Assembly: GCF_921292975.1 (NCBI RefSeq)
Contig: NZ_CAKLCM010000002.1
Location: 124,001-188,000 of the forward strand
Origin: Vibrio hippocampi
GTDB taxonomy: Bacteria > Pseudomonadota > Gammaproteobacteria > Enterobacterales > Vibrionaceae
Direction of reading: 5' to 3'
Length of the DNA: 64,000 bases
Of the stretch, positions 9,193-20,270 are shown one piece after another. Within the stretch, counting starts at the first letter, position 1; every line of letters begins with the position of its first letter. Under the pieces are notes generated by a model, which saw only the letters and a list, made by a program, of their open reading frames with translations, did no database searches and was not told the origin of the DNA. The position numbers and the translations under genes were made by a program.

Positions 9193-9225
9193 ATCAGGGG
9201 CCGAATTAAGTGCCCCTGATTTTTA
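9193..9225 (+). terminator. Hairpin/attenuator between rpsB and tsf
   Basis: ATCAGGGGC (9193-9201) pairs with GCCCCTGAT (9212-9220), followed by TTTTT. It lies between two co-transcribed genes, so it probably acts as a partial terminator lowering tsf relative to rpsB, as reported for the E. coli pair. Confidence 0.75.
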
Positions 9226-9255
9226 CCTTAATCAGAATCTACCGAGGAATAGAGA

Positions 9256-10098
9256 ATGGCTGTTACTGCTGCTCTAGTTAAAGAACTGCGCGAACGCACT
9301 GGCGCAGGCATGATGGAATGTAAGAAAGCGCTTGTTGAAACTAACGGTGACGTTGAAGTAGCAATCGAAAACATGCGTAAGTCTGGCGCTGCTAAAGCTG
9401 CTAAGAAAGCAGGTAACATTGCTGCTGAAGGCGCAATCATCATCAAAGAAGAAAACGGCGTGGCTGTTCTTCTTGAAGTTAACTGCCAAACAGACTTCGT
9501 TGCTAAAGATGCTAACTTCACAGCATTTGCTGACAAAGTAGCTGACGATGCACTAGCAACTAAAGCGACTGTTGAAGAGCTAGTTGCTAAGTTTGAAGAC
9601 GAGCGTGTTACGCTTGTTGCTAAGATCGGCGAAAACATCAACATCCGTCGCGTACAGTACGTTGAAGGTGCTGCTATTGCTTCTTACCGCCACGGCGAGA
9701 AAATCGGTGTAGTTGTTGCTGGTGAAGGCGACGCTGAAACTCTTAAGCACGTTGCAATGCACGTAGCGGCTTCTCGTCCAGATTACGTTAACCCAGAAGA
9801 CGTACCTGCAGACGTAGTTGAAAAAGAGAAAGCTGTTCAAGTTGAAATCGCTATGAACGAAGGCAAACCAGCAGAAATCGCAGAGAAGATGGTTGTTGGT
9901 CGCATGAAGAAGTTCACTGGCGAAGTTTCTCTAACAGGTCAAGCGTTCGTAATGGAACCTAAGAAAACTGTTGGCGAAATCCTAAAAGAGCGTAACGCTT
10001 CTGTATCTACCTTTGTTCGCCTAGAAGTTGGTGAAGGTATTGATAAAGGCGAGCAAATGAGCTTCGCTGATGAAGTAGCTGCAGCTCAAAAAGGTTAA
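9256..10098 (+). CDS. tsf: Translation elongation factor Ts
   Basis: Guanine-nucleotide exchange factor that recycles EF-Tu-GDP. The 280-residue product has the N-terminal UBA-like domain with [20 protein letters not shown], the conserved core [13 protein letters not shown] that inserts near the EF-Tu Mg site, and the dimerisation/C-terminal modules ending in [20 protein letters not shown]. Length and domain order match enteric EF-Ts. A good GAGG ribosome site precedes the ATG. It is downstream of rpsB across an attenuator-like hairpin. Confidence 0.98.
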   Translation: MAVTAALVKELRERTGAGMMECKKALVETNGDVEVAIENMRKSGAAKAAKKAGNIAAEGAIIIKEENGVAVLLEVNCQTDFVAKDANFTAFADKVADDALATKATVEELVAKFEDERVTLVAKIGENINIRRVQYVEGAAIASYRHGEKIGVVVAGEGDAETLKHVAMHVAASRPDYVNPEDVPADVVEKEKAVQVEIAMNEGKPAEIAEKMVVGRMKKFTGEVSLTGQAFVMEPKKTVGEILKERNASVSTFVRLEVGEGIDKGEQMSFADEVAAAQKG

Positions 10099-10120
10099 TC
10101 CCTTTTGATTTGTCAGTAAT

Positions 10121-10150
10121 AAAGACCGTGGCCATGGCTACGGTCTTTTT
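10121..10150 (+). terminator. Rho-independent terminator after tsf
   Basis: AAAGACCGT (10121-10129) pairs with ACGGTCTTT (10140-10148). The loop contains GCCATGGC, which can extend the stem, and a T run follows. Confidence 0.9.
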
Positions 10151-10179
10151 ACGATTAGACCCAGTGTTATTTTTTAGCC

Positions 10180-10282
10180 GTCATGAATTGAGATTGATAT
10201 TCAAGTCTTTTGTCTCAGATTTTTATAACTTAAATAGTTATATAGATTAAATAGCCTTATAACCTAAGTCTCAATTCATGAC
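10180..10282. repeat. 14-bp perfect inverted repeat bracketing the pyrH upstream region
   Basis: GTCATGAATTGAGA (10180-10193) and its exact reverse complement TCTCAATTCATGAC (10269-10282) are separated by 75 nt. A second palindrome lies inside the bracketed segment: ATAACT (10225-10230) with AGTTAT (10236-10241). The structure sits between the tsf terminator and the pyrH start. Confidence 0.85.
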
Positions 10283-10317
10283 CGTTAATCGTTAACTCTC
10301 TTTGGAAGGTATACTCC

Positions 10318-11049
10318 ATGACAACGAACCCTAAACCAGCATATCAGCGAATTCTATTAAAATTAAGTGGTGAAGCTCTACAAGGCTCGGAAGGCTTTGG
10401 TATTGATCCAAAAGTCCTAGATCGTATGGCTCAAGAGGTCAAAGAACTGGTTGAACTGGGTGTTCAGGTAGGGGTGGTTATCGGTGGTGGTAACTTGTTC
10501 CGTGGTGCAGGCCTAGCAGAAGCGGGTATGAACCGCGTAGTCGGTGACCACATGGGCATGCTTGCAACAGTAATGAATGGTCTAGCGATGCGTGATGCTC
10601 TGCACCGCGCATATGTCAATGCTCGTGTAATGTCAGCGATCCCACTGCAAGGTGTTTGTGATGATTACAACTGGGCGGACGCCATTCGTGAACTTCGCCA
10701 AGGTCGCGTGGTTATTTTCTCTGCAGGTACTGGCAACCCATTCTTTACAACAGATTCAGCGGCATGTTTACGTGGTATTGAAATTGAAGCAGATTTGGTT
10801 CTAAAAGCAACCAAAGTCGACGGTGTCTTCGACGCAGACCCTGTAGCAAACCCAGATGCTAAGTTATATGATAAGCTGTCATATAACAGTGTTCTTGACC
10901 AAGAATTGAAAGTGATGGATTTAGCCGCGTTTACTCTAGCTCGCGATCACAAAATGCCAATTCGCGTATTTAACATGAACAAACCAGGTGCATTGCGCCG
11001 TGTTGTGATGGGTGAGGCTGAAGGCACACTTATCAGCGAAGCAGAATAA
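10318..11049 (+). CDS. pyrH: UMP kinase (uridylate kinase)
   Basis: Phosphorylates UMP to UDP with ATP; the hexameric bacterial UMP kinase of the amino-acid kinase fold, allosterically regulated by GTP and UTP. The 243 residues show the ATP-site start [27 protein letters not shown], the temperature/regulatory loop region [19 protein letters not shown], and [20 protein letters not shown]. Length agrees with E. coli (241). A GGAAGG-type site precedes the ATG. It is preceded by a terminator and a large inverted repeat, so it likely has its own promoter, and it is co-transcribed with frr. Confidence 0.97.
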   Translation: MTTNPKPAYQRILLKLSGEALQGSEGFGIDPKVLDRMAQEVKELVELGVQVGVVIGGGNLFRGAGLAEAGMNRVVGDHMGMLATVMNGLAMRDALHRAYVNARVMSAIPLQGVCDDYNWADAIRELRQGRVVIFSAGTGNPFFTTDSAACLRGIEIEADLVLKATKVDGVFDADPVANPDAKLYDKLSYNSVLDQELKVMDLAAFTLARDHKMPIRVFNMNKPGALRRVVMGEAEGTLISEAE

Positions 11050-11082
11050 GCGTACACTGTAAAACATTATTTAAGGACATCA

Positions 11083-11105
11083 CCCGAGAGTGACATGCTC
11101 TCGGG
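11083..11105 (+). repeat. Intercistronic hairpin between pyrH and frr
   Basis: CCCGAGAG (11083-11090) pairs with CTCTCGGG (11098-11105) across a 7-nt loop. No U run follows, so it is more likely an mRNA processing or stability element than a terminator. Confidence 0.7.
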
Positions 11106-11127
11106 GTCATATTATTAAGGTGATATT

Positions 11128-11685
11128 GTGATTAACGAAATCAAAAAAGACGCTCAAGAGCGTATGGAAAAAAGTGTTGAAGCACTAAAGAATAACCTGT
11201 CTAAAGTACGTACAGGTCGTGCTCACCCAAGCCTTCTTCAAGGTATCTCAGTAGAATATTATGGCGCACCAACACCTCTTAACCAAGTTGCTAACGTTAT
11301 TGCCGAAGATGCTCGTACACTGGCGATCACAGTATTCGATAAAGAACTGACACAAAAAGTAGAAAAAGCGATCATGATGTCAGATTTAGGTCTCAACCCT
11401 ATGTCTGCAGGTACCGTTATTCGCGTACCACTTCCACCGTTAACGGAAGAGCGTCGTAAAGATCTAGTGAAAATCGTTCGTGGCGAAGCTGAAGGTGGTC
11501 GTGTTGCTATCCGTAACATCCGCCGTGACGCGAATGGCGATCTAAAAGCACTACTGAAAGACAAAGAAATCTCTGAAGATGAAGATCGTAAAGCACAAGA
11601 CGAGATTCAAAAGCTTACTGATATCGCTGTGAAAAACGTAGACGAAGTTCTAGCAGCAAAAGAAAAAGAGTTGATGGAAGTTTAA
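11128..11685 (+). CDS. frr: Ribosome recycling factor
   Basis: Splits post-termination ribosomes together with EF-G. The 185-residue product has the RRF three-helix bundle and alpha/beta domain landmarks: [56 protein letters not shown], and [13 protein letters not shown]. The length is the family norm. The start is a GTG at 11128-11130, preceded by AAGG. It lies 78 bp after pyrH across a hairpin. Confidence 0.97.
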   Translation: MINEIKKDAQERMEKSVEALKNNLSKVRTGRAHPSLLQGISVEYYGAPTPLNQVANVIAEDARTLAITVFDKELTQKVEKAIMMSDLGLNPMSAGTVIRVPLPPLTEERRKDLVKIVRGEAEGGRVAIRNIRRDANGDLKALLKDKEISEDEDRKAQDEIQKLTDIAVKNVDEVLAAKEKELMEV

Positions 11686-11713
11686 TCCTCTCTCGCGCGT
11701 AAATTAAATATAG

Positions 11714-11742
11714 GCGCTGTGCTCACAGCACAGCGTTTTTTT
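11714..11742 (+). terminator. Rho-independent terminator after frr
   Basis: CGCTGTGCT (11715-11723) pairs with AGCACAGCG (11727-11735) and is followed by seven T. It lies directly ahead of uppS, so a fresh promoter or read-through must drive that gene. Confidence 0.92.
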
Positions 11743-11781
11743 GTGCTACTCTGTCATACCTCAAAATTTTTATACTGTTCT

Positions 11782-12537
11782 ATGCCAAACTCTCAGATAG
11801 TCACAGATTCACTCCCCAAGCATATTGCAATCATCATGGATGGCAATGGGCGTTGGGCAAAATCTCAAGGTAAACCACGCGTATTCGGGCATAAAAAAGG
11901 TGTTGATGCTGTTCGTAAAACCATCAGAGCAGCGGCAAAACTCCACATTCCTGCGATCACCTTGTTTGCATTCAGCAGTGAAAATTGGCGTCGACCTGAA
12001 GAAGAGGTGGGTGTTTTAATGGAGCTCTTTATCACTGTTTTGTCGAGCGAAGTTAAAAAACTGCATAAAAACAATCTCAAGCTGCAAGTCATTGGCGATA
12101 CCACGCGCTTCAACGACAAGTTACAGAAAAAAATCTCTGAAGCAGAACAACTGACCGCCGGCAATACAGGAACGGTGATCAACATTGCTGCGAACTATGG
12201 CGGCAAATGGGATATTGTCCAAGCCACTCAGAAACTGGCTAACTTGGTTGAGAATGGGGAATTGAGATCGTCCGATATCACCGAAGATATGTTAGGTCGC
12301 TTTGTGACGATGTCTGATTTACCCGATGTTGATCTGATGATTCGCACTAGTGGCGAGTGCCGAATCAGCAACTTTATGCTTTGGCAAATGGCGTATGCCG
12401 AAATGTACTTTACTGAGCAGTATTGGCCTGAATTCGACGAAGACAGTTTTGCCGAGGCGATTACTTGGTATGTGAATCGCGAAAGGCGCTTTGGTTGCAC
12501 CGGAGAGCAAGTAAAAGCATTAATGGAAGCCGACTAA
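11782..12537 (+). CDS. uppS: Undecaprenyl diphosphate synthase (di-trans,poly-cis)
   Basis: Cis-prenyltransferase condensing eight IPP onto FPP to make the C55 lipid carrier for peptidoglycan and O-antigen. The 251-residue product starts [20 protein letters not shown] and has the active-site [23 protein letters not shown], and the C-terminal [20 protein letters not shown]. An upstream in-frame start at 11719 would run through the frr terminator stem, so ATG 11782 was chosen. cdsA follows 12 bp downstream. Confidence 0.96.
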   Translation: MPNSQIVTDSLPKHIAIIMDGNGRWAKSQGKPRVFGHKKGVDAVRKTIRAAAKLHIPAITLFAFSSENWRRPEEEVGVLMELFITVLSSEVKKLHKNNLKLQVIGDTTRFNDKLQKKISEAEQLTAGNTGTVINIAANYGGKWDIVQATQKLANLVENGELRSSDITEDMLGRFVTMSDLPDVDLMIRTSGECRISNFMLWQMAYAEMYFTEQYWPEFDEDSFAEAITWYVNRERRFGCTGEQVKALMEAD

Positions 12538-12549
12538 GGACGAATTAGT

Positions 12550-13392
12550 TTGAAGCAACGAATTATTACTGCCTTGATACTAGCGCCGCTAGTTGTTTGG
12601 GGCATTTTCTCTCTGCCATTAACTTGGTTTCTGTTAGCCCTTGCCGGTATCACGTTAGTGGGTGCTTGGGAATGGACACAGTTCACTCTTAATCAATCTC
12701 GCATAACCGCCTTGATACCGATCACGGTTGTTACGGTGGCTTCCTTGGTCTTTATTCCAACGGATGTTGTCACCCTCAACCAAATTAATGCCACTCACCT
12801 GAGTATCCTTGGTATCGGCACCGGATGGTGGTTATTTGCCAGCGCATTAACGCTCACCTATCCCAAGTCGAGCGCCATTTGGCAACACTCTAACTTCTTA
12901 CGTCACTTGTTTGGTGTGCTGACCTTGCTGCCATTTTTGTGGAGTATTTTGATCTTACGGGGTCATGAATACCCTATTGATAGTTTCTACGGCGCTAAAT
13001 TGGTGCTCTTTGTCTGTTTGATTGTTTGGGCTGCAGACAGCGGCGCTTACTTTGCAGGTAAAAGTTTAGGTAAACATAAGATGGCACCTAAGGTGAGCCC
13101 GAATAAAACCATTGAGGGTTTGATTGGTGGCATAGTGACAGCACTTATTGTCGCTTGGGGTAGCTCGGAGTTGCTTGATATTAGGTTCTCTAGCTTTGCT
13201 AGCATGATGGTAATTACATTGGCGACGGTTGTGATCTCAGTTTTAGGTGACTTGGTTGAGAGTATGTTTAAGCGTGTGTCGGCAATTAAAGACAGTAGCA
13301 ACATCATTCCCGGTCATGGCGGCATTTTAGACCGTGTTGACAGCTTAACCGCGGCATTTCCGATTTTCGCACTGCTGTATTTTACACTGTGA
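12550..13392 (+). CDS. cdsA: Phosphatidate cytidylyltransferase (CDP-diglyceride synthase)
   Basis: Makes CDP-diacylglycerol from phosphatidic acid and CTP, the branch point for all phospholipids. The 280-residue polytopic inner-membrane protein carries the C-terminal CDS signature: FKRVSAIKDSSNIIPGHGGI followed by LDRVDS, plus the conserved PNKTIEGLIGG in the cytoplasmic loop. It starts with TTG (12550-12552), MKQRIITALILAP, which matches where family members begin. It lies close behind uppS and is probably co-transcribed. Confidence 0.96.
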   Translation: MKQRIITALILAPLVVWGIFSLPLTWFLLALAGITLVGAWEWTQFTLNQSRITALIPITVVTVASLVFIPTDVVTLNQINATHLSILGIGTGWWLFASALTLTYPKSSAIWQHSNFLRHLFGVLTLLPFLWSILILRGHEYPIDSFYGAKLVLFVCLIVWAADSGAYFAGKSLGKHKMAPKVSPNKTIEGLIGGIVTALIVAWGSSELLDIRFSSFASMMVITLATVVISVLGDLVESMFKRVSAIKDSSNIIPGHGGILDRVDSLTAAFPIFALLYFTL

Positions 13393-13450
13393 TAAACGAT
13401 TTTTAGTCACTATGACGAGTTTTAAATTAGGGTGAATAGCGGTTAGTAGC

Positions 13451-14650
13451 ATGCAAAATTTAACCATTTTAGGTGCAACAGGTTCGATAGGGACCAGCAC
13501 GCTTAAAGTCGTGGCACAAAACCCAGATCAATTCAGTATTTACGCTTTGGTCGCCGGACAAAATGTTGAAAAAATGGTTTCCCTGTGTGAGCAGTGGCAG
13601 CCTAAGTTTGCGGTATTAGAGTCCGAGCAGCAGGCAGGTGAACTCCGTCAGCGTATTCGCCACTTACCAACCCAAGTGTTATTTGGGCAGCAAGCCATGT
13701 GTCAGGTCTCATCGGCAACCGATGTCGACACCGTGATGGCCGCCATCGTCGGTGCCGCTGGGCTGATGCCGACAATGGCCGCCGTTCAAGCCGGTAAAAA
13801 AGTGCTGTTGGCAAACAAAGAAGCGCTCGTGATGTCTGGTCAGCTATTTATGGATGCGGTTAAGCACTCAGGCGCGCAACTTTTGCCGGTCGATAGTGAG
13901 CACAATGCTATCTTCCAATGTTTGCCAACTGACATTCAAACCCAACTAGGGCATTGCGATCTTCAGCAAGCGGGTATTAACCATATTCTCCTGACGGGTT
14001 CTGGCGGTCCTTTTCGCTATACTGACGTGTCACAACTGGCTAGCGTCACGCCAGAACAAGCCATCGCGCACCCAAACTGGTCGATGGGACCGAAAATTTC
14101 TGTAGACTCAGCCACTATGATGAATAAAGGGTTGGAGTTTATCGAAGCGAAATGGTTGTTTAATGCTTCTCGTGAGCAGCTAAAGGTGATCATTCATCCT
14201 CAGTCTGTTATCCACTCAATGGTTCAGTATTGCGATGGCTCAGTGTTAGCGCAGATGGGCAACCCAGATATGGCGACCCCGATTGCGTATTCCATGTCAT
14301 ACCCTGAACGTATCATCGCGGGTGTTGAGCCCTTAGATTTTATGAAGTTAGGCGAACTTACCTTTTTAGAGCCTGACTTTGCGCGTTATCCTTGCCTCGA
14401 ATTGGCGATTAATGCCTGTTACGAGGGACAGCATGCAACAACAGCCATGAATGCAGCGAATGAAATTGCAGTGGATGCTTTCCTTGCCGGAAGGTTACCA
14501 TTTACAAATATTTGTGCGGTAAGTGAGCGTGTGATGTCTAAACTCTGCACATCCAATGAATTTAGGCAATTAGATAACTTGGAAACTATTCTTGAGCTAG
14601 ATAGAATGGCTCGCAGTTATGCGCACGAATATGTGCGTGCTTTGTCTTAA
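13451..14650 (+). CDS. dxr: 1-deoxy-D-xylulose 5-phosphate reductoisomerase
   Basis: Second step of the MEP isoprenoid pathway: DXP to MEP with NADPH. The 399-residue product starts with the nucleotide-binding [15 protein letters not shown], followed by [15 protein letters not shown], the metal/substrate-site [12 protein letters not shown], and the flexible-loop region [20 protein letters not shown]. Length is the family norm. It lies between cdsA and rseP, as in enterics, and supplies precursors for uppS in the same cluster. Confidence 0.97.
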   Translation: MQNLTILGATGSIGTSTLKVVAQNPDQFSIYALVAGQNVEKMVSLCEQWQPKFAVLESEQQAGELRQRIRHLPTQVLFGQQAMCQVSSATDVDTVMAAIVGAAGLMPTMAAVQAGKKVLLANKEALVMSGQLFMDAVKHSGAQLLPVDSEHNAIFQCLPTDIQTQLGHCDLQQAGINHILLTGSGGPFRYTDVSQLASVTPEQAIAHPNWSMGPKISVDSATMMNKGLEFIEAKWLFNASREQLKVIIHPQSVIHSMVQYCDGSVLAQMGNPDMATPIAYSMSYPERIIAGVEPLDFMKLGELTFLEPDFARYPCLELAINACYEGQHATTAMNAANEIAVDAFLAGRLPFTNICAVSERVMSKLCTSNEFRQLDNLETILELDRMARSYAHEYVRALS

Positions 14651-14658
14651 GAGAGTTT

Positions 14659-16023
14659 GTGAATATGACGGGTATTATATGGAACTTTGCCTCATTTATC
14701 GTTGCACTGGGTATTCTAGTCGCGGTACATGAATTTGGCCATTTTTGGGTCGCTAGGCGCTGTGGTGTATACGTCGAAAAATTTTCTATCGGTTTTGGTA
14801 AGTCTATCTGGTCAAAGAAAGGCAAAGATGGCACTGAATACAGTGTTTCTATGATCCCTCTGGGCGGCTACGTGAAAATGCTTGATAGCCGTATTGAAGC
14901 GATCCCAGAGTCAAAATATCCGCAAGCATTCGATAAAAAACCGTTGTGGAAGCGATCAGCAATCGTGGCCGCGGGTCCTGCATTTAACTTTATCTTTGCG
15001 ATTTTCGCCTATTGGTTGGTCTTTCTTATAGGTGTCCCAGCCGTCAAACCTGTTGTTGGTGAAGTCACGCCAAACTCCATTATGGCGCAAGCTGGTTTGC
15101 AGTCAGGAATGGAAATTAAATCGATTGATGGAAAGCAAACACTCGACTGGGAATCGGTGAACTTAGGCTTGGTTTCCCATATCGGTGATAATCGAATGGT
15201 GATCACAGTTTCGCCGAATAACTCGTTGGGAACGGACAAAAAACTGGCAATCGACCTAGCAGGCTGGAACTTTGACCCAGAAACAGAGTCTGCTATGGGT
15301 ACTCTTGGTTTTAAACCGTATTCACCGCAAATTTCCACCACATTGGCGAATATCAGTGAAGGTGGTGCCGCGTTTGAAGCCGGATTAGAAGCGGGTGACA
15401 TCATCGTTACGATGAAAAACCAAGCCATTTCCGAGTGGCAGCAAGTGGTTGAGGTCATCCAAGATAGCCCGAATACGCCTATTCCTATGCGGGTAGAGCG
15501 ACAGGGTAATGAACTTCAGTTGACACTGACCCCGAATGCTAAAACGCTAAACGACGGTCGTGTGATTGGTTTTGCCGGAGTTGCGCCTGAAGTCGGCGAG
15601 TGGCCGGCAGATTATCGTTTTGATTTACAATACGGTCCAGTGGAGGCCGTTGGCAAAGCGATTGTAAAAACAGGACAAATTATAGAACTGACGATCACCA
15701 TGCTGAAAAAGCTGATCGTTGGGGATGTTGGAATAAACAATCTGAGCGGTCCTATCTCTATCGCTAAGGGCGCGGGAGCGACGGCGGATTTCGGGTTAGT
15801 TTATTTCTTAGGTTTTTTAGCGCTTATTAGTGTTAACTTAGGTATCATCAACTTGGTACCTTTACCGATGCTCGATGGCGGACATTTAATGTTCTTTGCT
15901 ATTGAAGCAGTGATTCGTAGGCCAGTACCGGAAAAAGTACAAGAGATGGGCTACCGCTTTGGCGGTGCGATCATATTCTCACTAATGGCAATAGCAATAT
16001 TTAACGATTTTACTCGCCTCTAA
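14659..16023 (+). CDS. rseP: Sigma-E regulating intramembrane zinc protease RseP
   Basis: Site-2 protease that cleaves anti-sigma RseA after DegS during envelope stress and clears signal-peptide remnants. The 454-residue inner-membrane protein has the HEFGH zinc motif at residues 24-28, two periplasmic PDZ domains (around 115-200 and 205-290, with GGAAFEAGLEAGDIIVTMKN in the second), and the second catalytic motif NLVPLPMLDGGHL near residue 390. It starts at GTG 14659, 8 bp after dxr. An ATG two codons later is an alternative start. It is followed closely by bamA. Confidence 0.96.
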   Translation: MNMTGIIWNFASFIVALGILVAVHEFGHFWVARRCGVYVEKFSIGFGKSIWSKKGKDGTEYSVSMIPLGGYVKMLDSRIEAIPESKYPQAFDKKPLWKRSAIVAAGPAFNFIFAIFAYWLVFLIGVPAVKPVVGEVTPNSIMAQAGLQSGMEIKSIDGKQTLDWESVNLGLVSHIGDNRMVITVSPNNSLGTDKKLAIDLAGWNFDPETESAMGTLGFKPYSPQISTTLANISEGGAAFEAGLEAGDIIVTMKNQAISEWQQVVEVIQDSPNTPIPMRVERQGNELQLTLTPNAKTLNDGRVIGFAGVAPEVGEWPADYRFDLQYGPVEAVGKAIVKTGQIIELTITMLKKLIVGDVGINNLSGPISIAKGAGATADFGLVYFLGFLALISVNLGIINLVPLPMLDGGHLMFFAIEAVIRRPVPEKVQEMGYRFGGAIIFSLMAIAIFNDFTRL

Positions 16024-16070
16024 ACAACTCATTTTGGCGGCAGTATCAGCAAGGATAAATCAGAGCAGGT

Positions 16071-18506
16071 ATGGCGATAAAACATATTCTATTCGCATCT
16101 CTATTAGCGACCAGTGTGTCGGTGAATGGAGCTGAGAATTTTGTTGTACAGGACATTCGCATTGAAGGTTTACAGAGAGTAGCACTGGGTGCTGCCCTGT
16201 TGAAAATGCCTGTACGTATTGGTGATACGGTAGATAGTCGTGATATCTCCGAGATCATCAATGCCCTCTATAAATCAGGTAACTTTGAAGACATCAAAGT
16301 ACTGAGAGACCAAGATGCCTTGGTTGTTAGGGTGCGTGAACGCCCAACGATCGCCAGTATCTCTTTCTCTGGCAATAGTGCCATCAAAGAAGAGCAACTA
16401 CAGCAGAACCTTGATGCCTCCGGTATTCAAATCGGTGAAGCACTCGATCGCACTACTCTCAGTAACATCGAAAAAGGCTTGGAAGACTTCTACTATAGCG
16501 TTGGTAAATATAATGCCAAGGTTCAAGCGGTTGTGACTCCTTTGCCACGTAACCGTTCGGATTTGAAGTTTGTCTTCACTGAGGGCGTTTCTGCAACGAT
16601 TAAGCAGATTAATTTCATTGGTAATGAGGTGTTCTCTGACGATGAATTATTGTCACGCTTTAATCTAAACACGGAAGTTTCATGGTGGAACTTCCTTGCT
16701 GATGATAAATATCAGAAACAGATCCTCGCTGCCGATATCGAGGCACTTCGTTCCTACTACCTTGATCGTGGTTTCCTCAAGTTCAAAGTCGATACGACAC
16801 AAGTCTCTATTTCTCCCGACAAGAAGGGCGTCTATATCACGCTTGGTATTGATGAGGGCAGCGCTTATGAAGTAGATGAGGTGAAGTTCCGAGGTCAGTT
16901 GATCGGCAAAGAGCAACAATTTAAAGACATGGTGCCTTTCGAGCCAAGTGATATATACAATGGCTCGCGTGTGACCTCTCTTGAGGAGTCCATCAAGCGT
17001 GAACTTGGTGAATCGGGTTATGCGTATCCTCAGGTGACAACCATTCCTGAATTTGACGATGAAAACAACAAGGTGTCATTAGTTGTCAACGTTGAATCGG
17101 GCAAGCGTATTTATGTACGTGATATTCGCTTTACAGGTAACAACTCAACCAAAGATGAAGTTTTGCGCCGCGAGATGCGTCAAATGGAGTCAAGTTGGTT
17201 GAACTCGAGAGCGATAGAAACGGGTAAAGGTCGTCTAAACCGTCTTGGTTTCTTTGAAACGGTGGATGTACAAACCGTGCGTGTGCCGGGTACGGATGAT
17301 CAGGTTGATCTTGTTTATCAGGTGAAAGAAGCCAACTCAGGTAGCGTCAACTTTGGTGTTGGTTACGGTACCGAATCAGGTGTGAGTTTCCAGGTGGGTC
17401 TTCAGCAAGATAACTTTGCCGGTAGTGGTGACAAGGTCGGTATTAGTGCGACAGTAAACGACTACTCGAAAAGTTTGACGCTAGACTACCGTGATCCATA
17501 CTGGAACTTGGATGGTGTCAGTTTTGGTGGACAGGTTTTCTACAACGAGTTTGAAGCGTCTAACGCCGGTATTATTGACTATACCGATGAAAGCTATGGC
17601 GGCTCATTGACTTGGGGTTTCCCGGTTGATGAATTGAACTATCTTGAATTCGGTGGCGGTTATACTCACAGTAAGTTGGGTAATATTAAAGAGTATGTAC
17701 AGATTGAGAAATTTTTACAGGCTCAAGACAAAAATCGCGATTCAGATGGTAACTTAATCACAGATGACTTCCACCTGACCGCATCGTGGACACGAAATAA
17801 CCTGAACCGTGGACGTTTCCCAACCGCGGGTAATCATCAGAAGTTATACTCGAAGATCACAATACCGGGTTCTGATGTTCAGTACTTTAGAGCCCAATAT
17901 GATGTGCGTCAGTACTTGCCTCTAACCAAGAGCCATAACTTTACTTTATTGTTTAAAGGACGTTTAGGCTATGGTAACGGTTATGGACAGACAGATGGCA
18001 ACGATAACTTATTGCCATTCTATGAGAACTTCTATGCGGGTGGTTTCTCTACCTTACGAGGCTTTAGTCAAAACTCAGCAGGTCCGAAAGCGGTCTATGA
18101 TGATCCAAACGGATGTGCCAGCAACCCGGGTACCAACAACCCTTGTTACTCGGCGACGGATGACTCGGTGGGTGGTAATGCCGTGGCATTGGCGAGTCTT
18201 GAGTTGATCGTTCCGACGCCATTTGCTTCGGACGAATTTAGAAACCAAGTTCGTACCAGTATCTTCTTGGATGCGGCAAGTGTATGGGACACTGAGTTCA
18301 GCTATGTATCTCAGGATCCAAACATGTCGGGTGCAGAGTACTACTACGATTACTCAGACCCAACGAATTACAGAGCTTCAGTTGGTGTCGCGCTACAGTG
18401 GATGTCTCCAATGGGTCCACTGGTGTTCTCACTAGCGACGCCAATTAAAGAGTACGAAGGCGACGATACAGAGGTCTTCACATTTACGATTGGCAACACA
18501 TTCTAA
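16071..18506 (+). CDS. bamA: Outer membrane protein assembly factor BamA
   Basis: Central Omp85 subunit of the BAM complex that folds beta-barrel proteins into the outer membrane; its partner BamC is encoded at about 56.7 kb and the chaperone Skp next door. The 811-residue product has a signal peptide (cleavage near VNGA-EN), five POTRA domains (about residues 24-420; the first begins [20 protein letters not shown]), and a C-terminal 16-strand barrel with the surrogate lid-lock motif [11 protein letters not shown]. The C-terminus FTFTIGNTF fits an outer-membrane beta-signal ending in aromatic Phe. Length matches E. coli (810). Confidence 0.98.
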   Translation: MAIKHILFASLLATSVSVNGAENFVVQDIRIEGLQRVALGAALLKMPVRIGDTVDSRDISEIINALYKSGNFEDIKVLRDQDALVVRVRERPTIASISFSGNSAIKEEQLQQNLDASGIQIGEALDRTTLSNIEKGLEDFYYSVGKYNAKVQAVVTPLPRNRSDLKFVFTEGVSATIKQINFIGNEVFSDDELLSRFNLNTEVSWWNFLADDKYQKQILAADIEALRSYYLDRGFLKFKVDTTQVSISPDKKGVYITLGIDEGSAYEVDEVKFRGQLIGKEQQFKDMVPFEPSDIYNGSRVTSLEESIKRELGESGYAYPQVTTIPEFDDENNKVSLVVNVESGKRIYVRDIRFTGNNSTKDEVLRREMRQMESSWLNSRAIETGKGRLNRLGFFETVDVQTVRVPGTDDQVDLVYQVKEANSGSVNFGVGYGTESGVSFQVGLQQDNFAGSGDKVGISATVNDYSKSLTLDYRDPYWNLDGVSFGGQVFYNEFEASNAGIIDYTDESYGGSLTWGFPVDELNYLEFGGGYTHSKLGNIKEYVQIEKFLQAQDKNRDSDGNLITDDFHLTASWTRNNLNRGRFPTAGNHQKLYSKITIPGSDVQYFRAQYDVRQYLPLTKSHNFTLLFKGRLGYGNGYGQTDGNDNLLPFYENFYAGGFSTLRGFSQNSAGPKAVYDDPNGCASNPGTNNPCYSATDDSVGGNAVALASLELIVPTPFASDEFRNQVRTSIFLDAASVWDTEFSYVSQDPNMSGAEYYYDYSDPTNYRASVGVALQWMSPMGPLVFSLATPIKEYEGDDTEVFTFTIGNTF

Positions 18507-18542
18507 TTTAAACCAAATACTAGTTATATAGAGGAATCGACC

Positions 18543-19052
18543 TTGAAAAAATTTATGCAGGCAGCAGGGCTTGGCCTAGTAATCCTTACATCGTCACTGT
18601 TTGCCAACGCAGCGGAAGCTGCGCAAAAAATTGGCTATATCAACACGTTACAGGTTTTCCAAGCTTTGCCACAACGTGAAGCGGTGGCTAAAAAGCTGCA
18701 AAATGAATTCAAAGATAAAAGTGCTGAACTTAAAGCTATCGAAGCGAGTGCAGGCAAAAAAATCGAGAAGCTAAAGCGCGATGGCGAGCTACTGGGTGCT
18801 GACGAAGTGGAAAAACTTCGCATTGAAATCGGTCAGTTGCAAAGCGAATTTAAAATTAAGGCTCAAGCTTTCGAAAAAGAAGGTCAGCGTCGTGAAGCTG
18901 AAGAGCACAAAAAAATGCTAAAAACTATCCAAGATGCGGTTGATAAAGTTGCGAAACAGCAAGGTTATGACATCGTTCTTGACGCTCAAGCTATCGGCTA
19001 CGCGAAGGATGAGTTCAACATTTCTGAGCAAGTTATCAAAGCGCTAAAATAA
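18543..19052 (+). CDS. skp: Periplasmic chaperone Skp (OmpH family)
   Basis: Trimeric jellyfish-shaped chaperone that holds unfolded outer-membrane proteins for BamA. The 169-residue product has a signal peptide ([20 protein letters not shown], cleavage near ANA-AEA), the [20 protein letters not shown] beta/helix start and a long charged coiled-coil tentacle (about residues 55-125). The start is a TTG at 18543, supported by GAGG 7 nt upstream; an ATG four codons later is possible but badly spaced. It is flanked by bamA and lpxD, as in most gammaproteobacteria. Confidence 0.95.
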   Translation: MKKFMQAAGLGLVILTSSLFANAAEAAQKIGYINTLQVFQALPQREAVAKKLQNEFKDKSAELKAIEASAGKKIEKLKRDGELLGADEVEKLRIEIGQLQSEFKIKAQAFEKEGQRREAEEHKKMLKTIQDAVDKVAKQQGYDIVLDAQAIGYAKDEFNISEQVIKALK

Positions 19053-19069
19053 GCATAAGTGGGGGAACA

Positions 19070-20101
19070 ATGACAGTCGCATTAACATTAGCTGATATCG
19101 CACAAATCACCGGTGGTGAAGTTCGTGGCGATGAATCTGTAACTGTAACCAGAGTCGCTGCGATGGATACCGCAGGTGAGGGCGATATTACGTTCCTTAC
19201 CAATGCAAAATATGCCAAACATCTTGCAGAATCCCAGGCCTCTGCGGTGATGTTAAAAGCGGCAGAAGCGGAGCTTTGTTCTACTAATGCTATTGTTGTT
19301 GCCGATCCTTATATTGCTTATGCAAAGGTGGCTCAAGCGCTGGATACCTCTCCAGCGCCAGCAAGCTCAATAGCACCAAGTGCGGTGATCGCAACCGATG
19401 CCGTACTCGGTCAAGACGTTTGTATCGGTGCAAATGCGGTGATCGAATCGGGTGTTGAGTTAGGTGACGGCGTGGTTATTGGCGCGAACTGTTTCGTTGG
19501 TAAAGGCGCCAAGCTAGGCGCACACACGAAACTGTGGTCGAATGTGTCTATTTATCATGATGTCGTGATCGGCGAGCACTGTCTGGTACAAGCGAACACT
19601 GTGATTGGTTCTGATGGCTTCGGTTATGCTAACGAAAAAGGCGAGTGGGTGAAGATCCCACAAGTCGGTACTGTACGCATTGGTAACCGTGTAGAGATTG
19701 GTTCATGTACTTCTATCGACAGAGGTGCGCTAGACGATACGGTTATTGAAGATAATGTGATTCTCGATAATCAATTGCAGATCGCTCATAACGTACACAT
19801 CGGATATGGTACCGCCATGGCGGGTGGTACAGTGGTCGCTGGAAGCACCAAGATTGGTAAATATTGCCAGATTGGTGGCGCTGCGGTCATTAATGGTCAT
19901 ATCGAAATCGTCGATGGTGTGGTTATTACTGGCATGGCGATGGTGATGCGAAGTATTACAGACAAAGGTTTGTATTCGTCAGGTATCCCACTTCAGACCA
20001 ATAAAGAGTGGCGTAAAACCGCGGCTCGAGTCCATCGCATTGACGATATGAACAAAAGACTTAAGTCGCTAGAGAAAACGCTAACGCAGCAACAAGACTA
20101 G
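19070..20101 (+). CDS. lpxD: UDP-3-O-(3-hydroxyacyl)glucosamine N-acyltransferase
   Basis: Third step of lipid A synthesis: N-acylates UDP-3-O-acyl-glucosamine using hydroxyacyl-ACP. The 343-residue product has an N-terminal uridine-binding domain ([20 protein letters not shown]), a left-handed beta-helix of hexapeptide repeats (from about residue 100) and the catalytic His region [14 protein letters not shown], ending in a C-terminal helix. GGGG before the ATG serves as ribosome site. It is 17 bp from skp and closed by a terminator-like hairpin. Confidence 0.97.
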   Translation: MTVALTLADIAQITGGEVRGDESVTVTRVAAMDTAGEGDITFLTNAKYAKHLAESQASAVMLKAAEAELCSTNAIVVADPYIAYAKVAQALDTSPAPASSIAPSAVIATDAVLGQDVCIGANAVIESGVELGDGVVIGANCFVGKGAKLGAHTKLWSNVSIYHDVVIGEHCLVQANTVIGSDGFGYANEKGEWVKIPQVGTVRIGNRVEIGSCTSIDRGALDDTVIEDNVILDNQLQIAHNVHIGYGTAMAGGTVVAGSTKIGKYCQIGGAAVINGHIEIVDGVVITGMAMVMRSITDKGLYSSGIPLQTNKEWRKTAARVHRIDDMNKRLKSLEKTLTQQQD

Positions 20102-20125
20102 TTGTTGAGCAAGCTAAATAAATAG

Positions 20126-20150
20126 AGACTCGCTTAATGCGAGTCTTTTC
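20126..20150 (+). terminator. Terminator-like hairpin after lpxD
   Basis: AGACTCGC (20126-20133) pairs with GCGAGTCT (20139-20146), with a TTTC tail. The T run is short, so read-through to fabZ is plausible. Confidence 0.7.
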
Positions 20151-20270
20151 TCATTAGCCATAAGCGAAAAGAGCAAAGCAATCATTCAAATTTACCTCAA
20201 GGTTCATCTTAATTGCGCTTAGGTATATAATTGCTTTTATAACAGAATAAATTTAAATAGGATTTTGACT

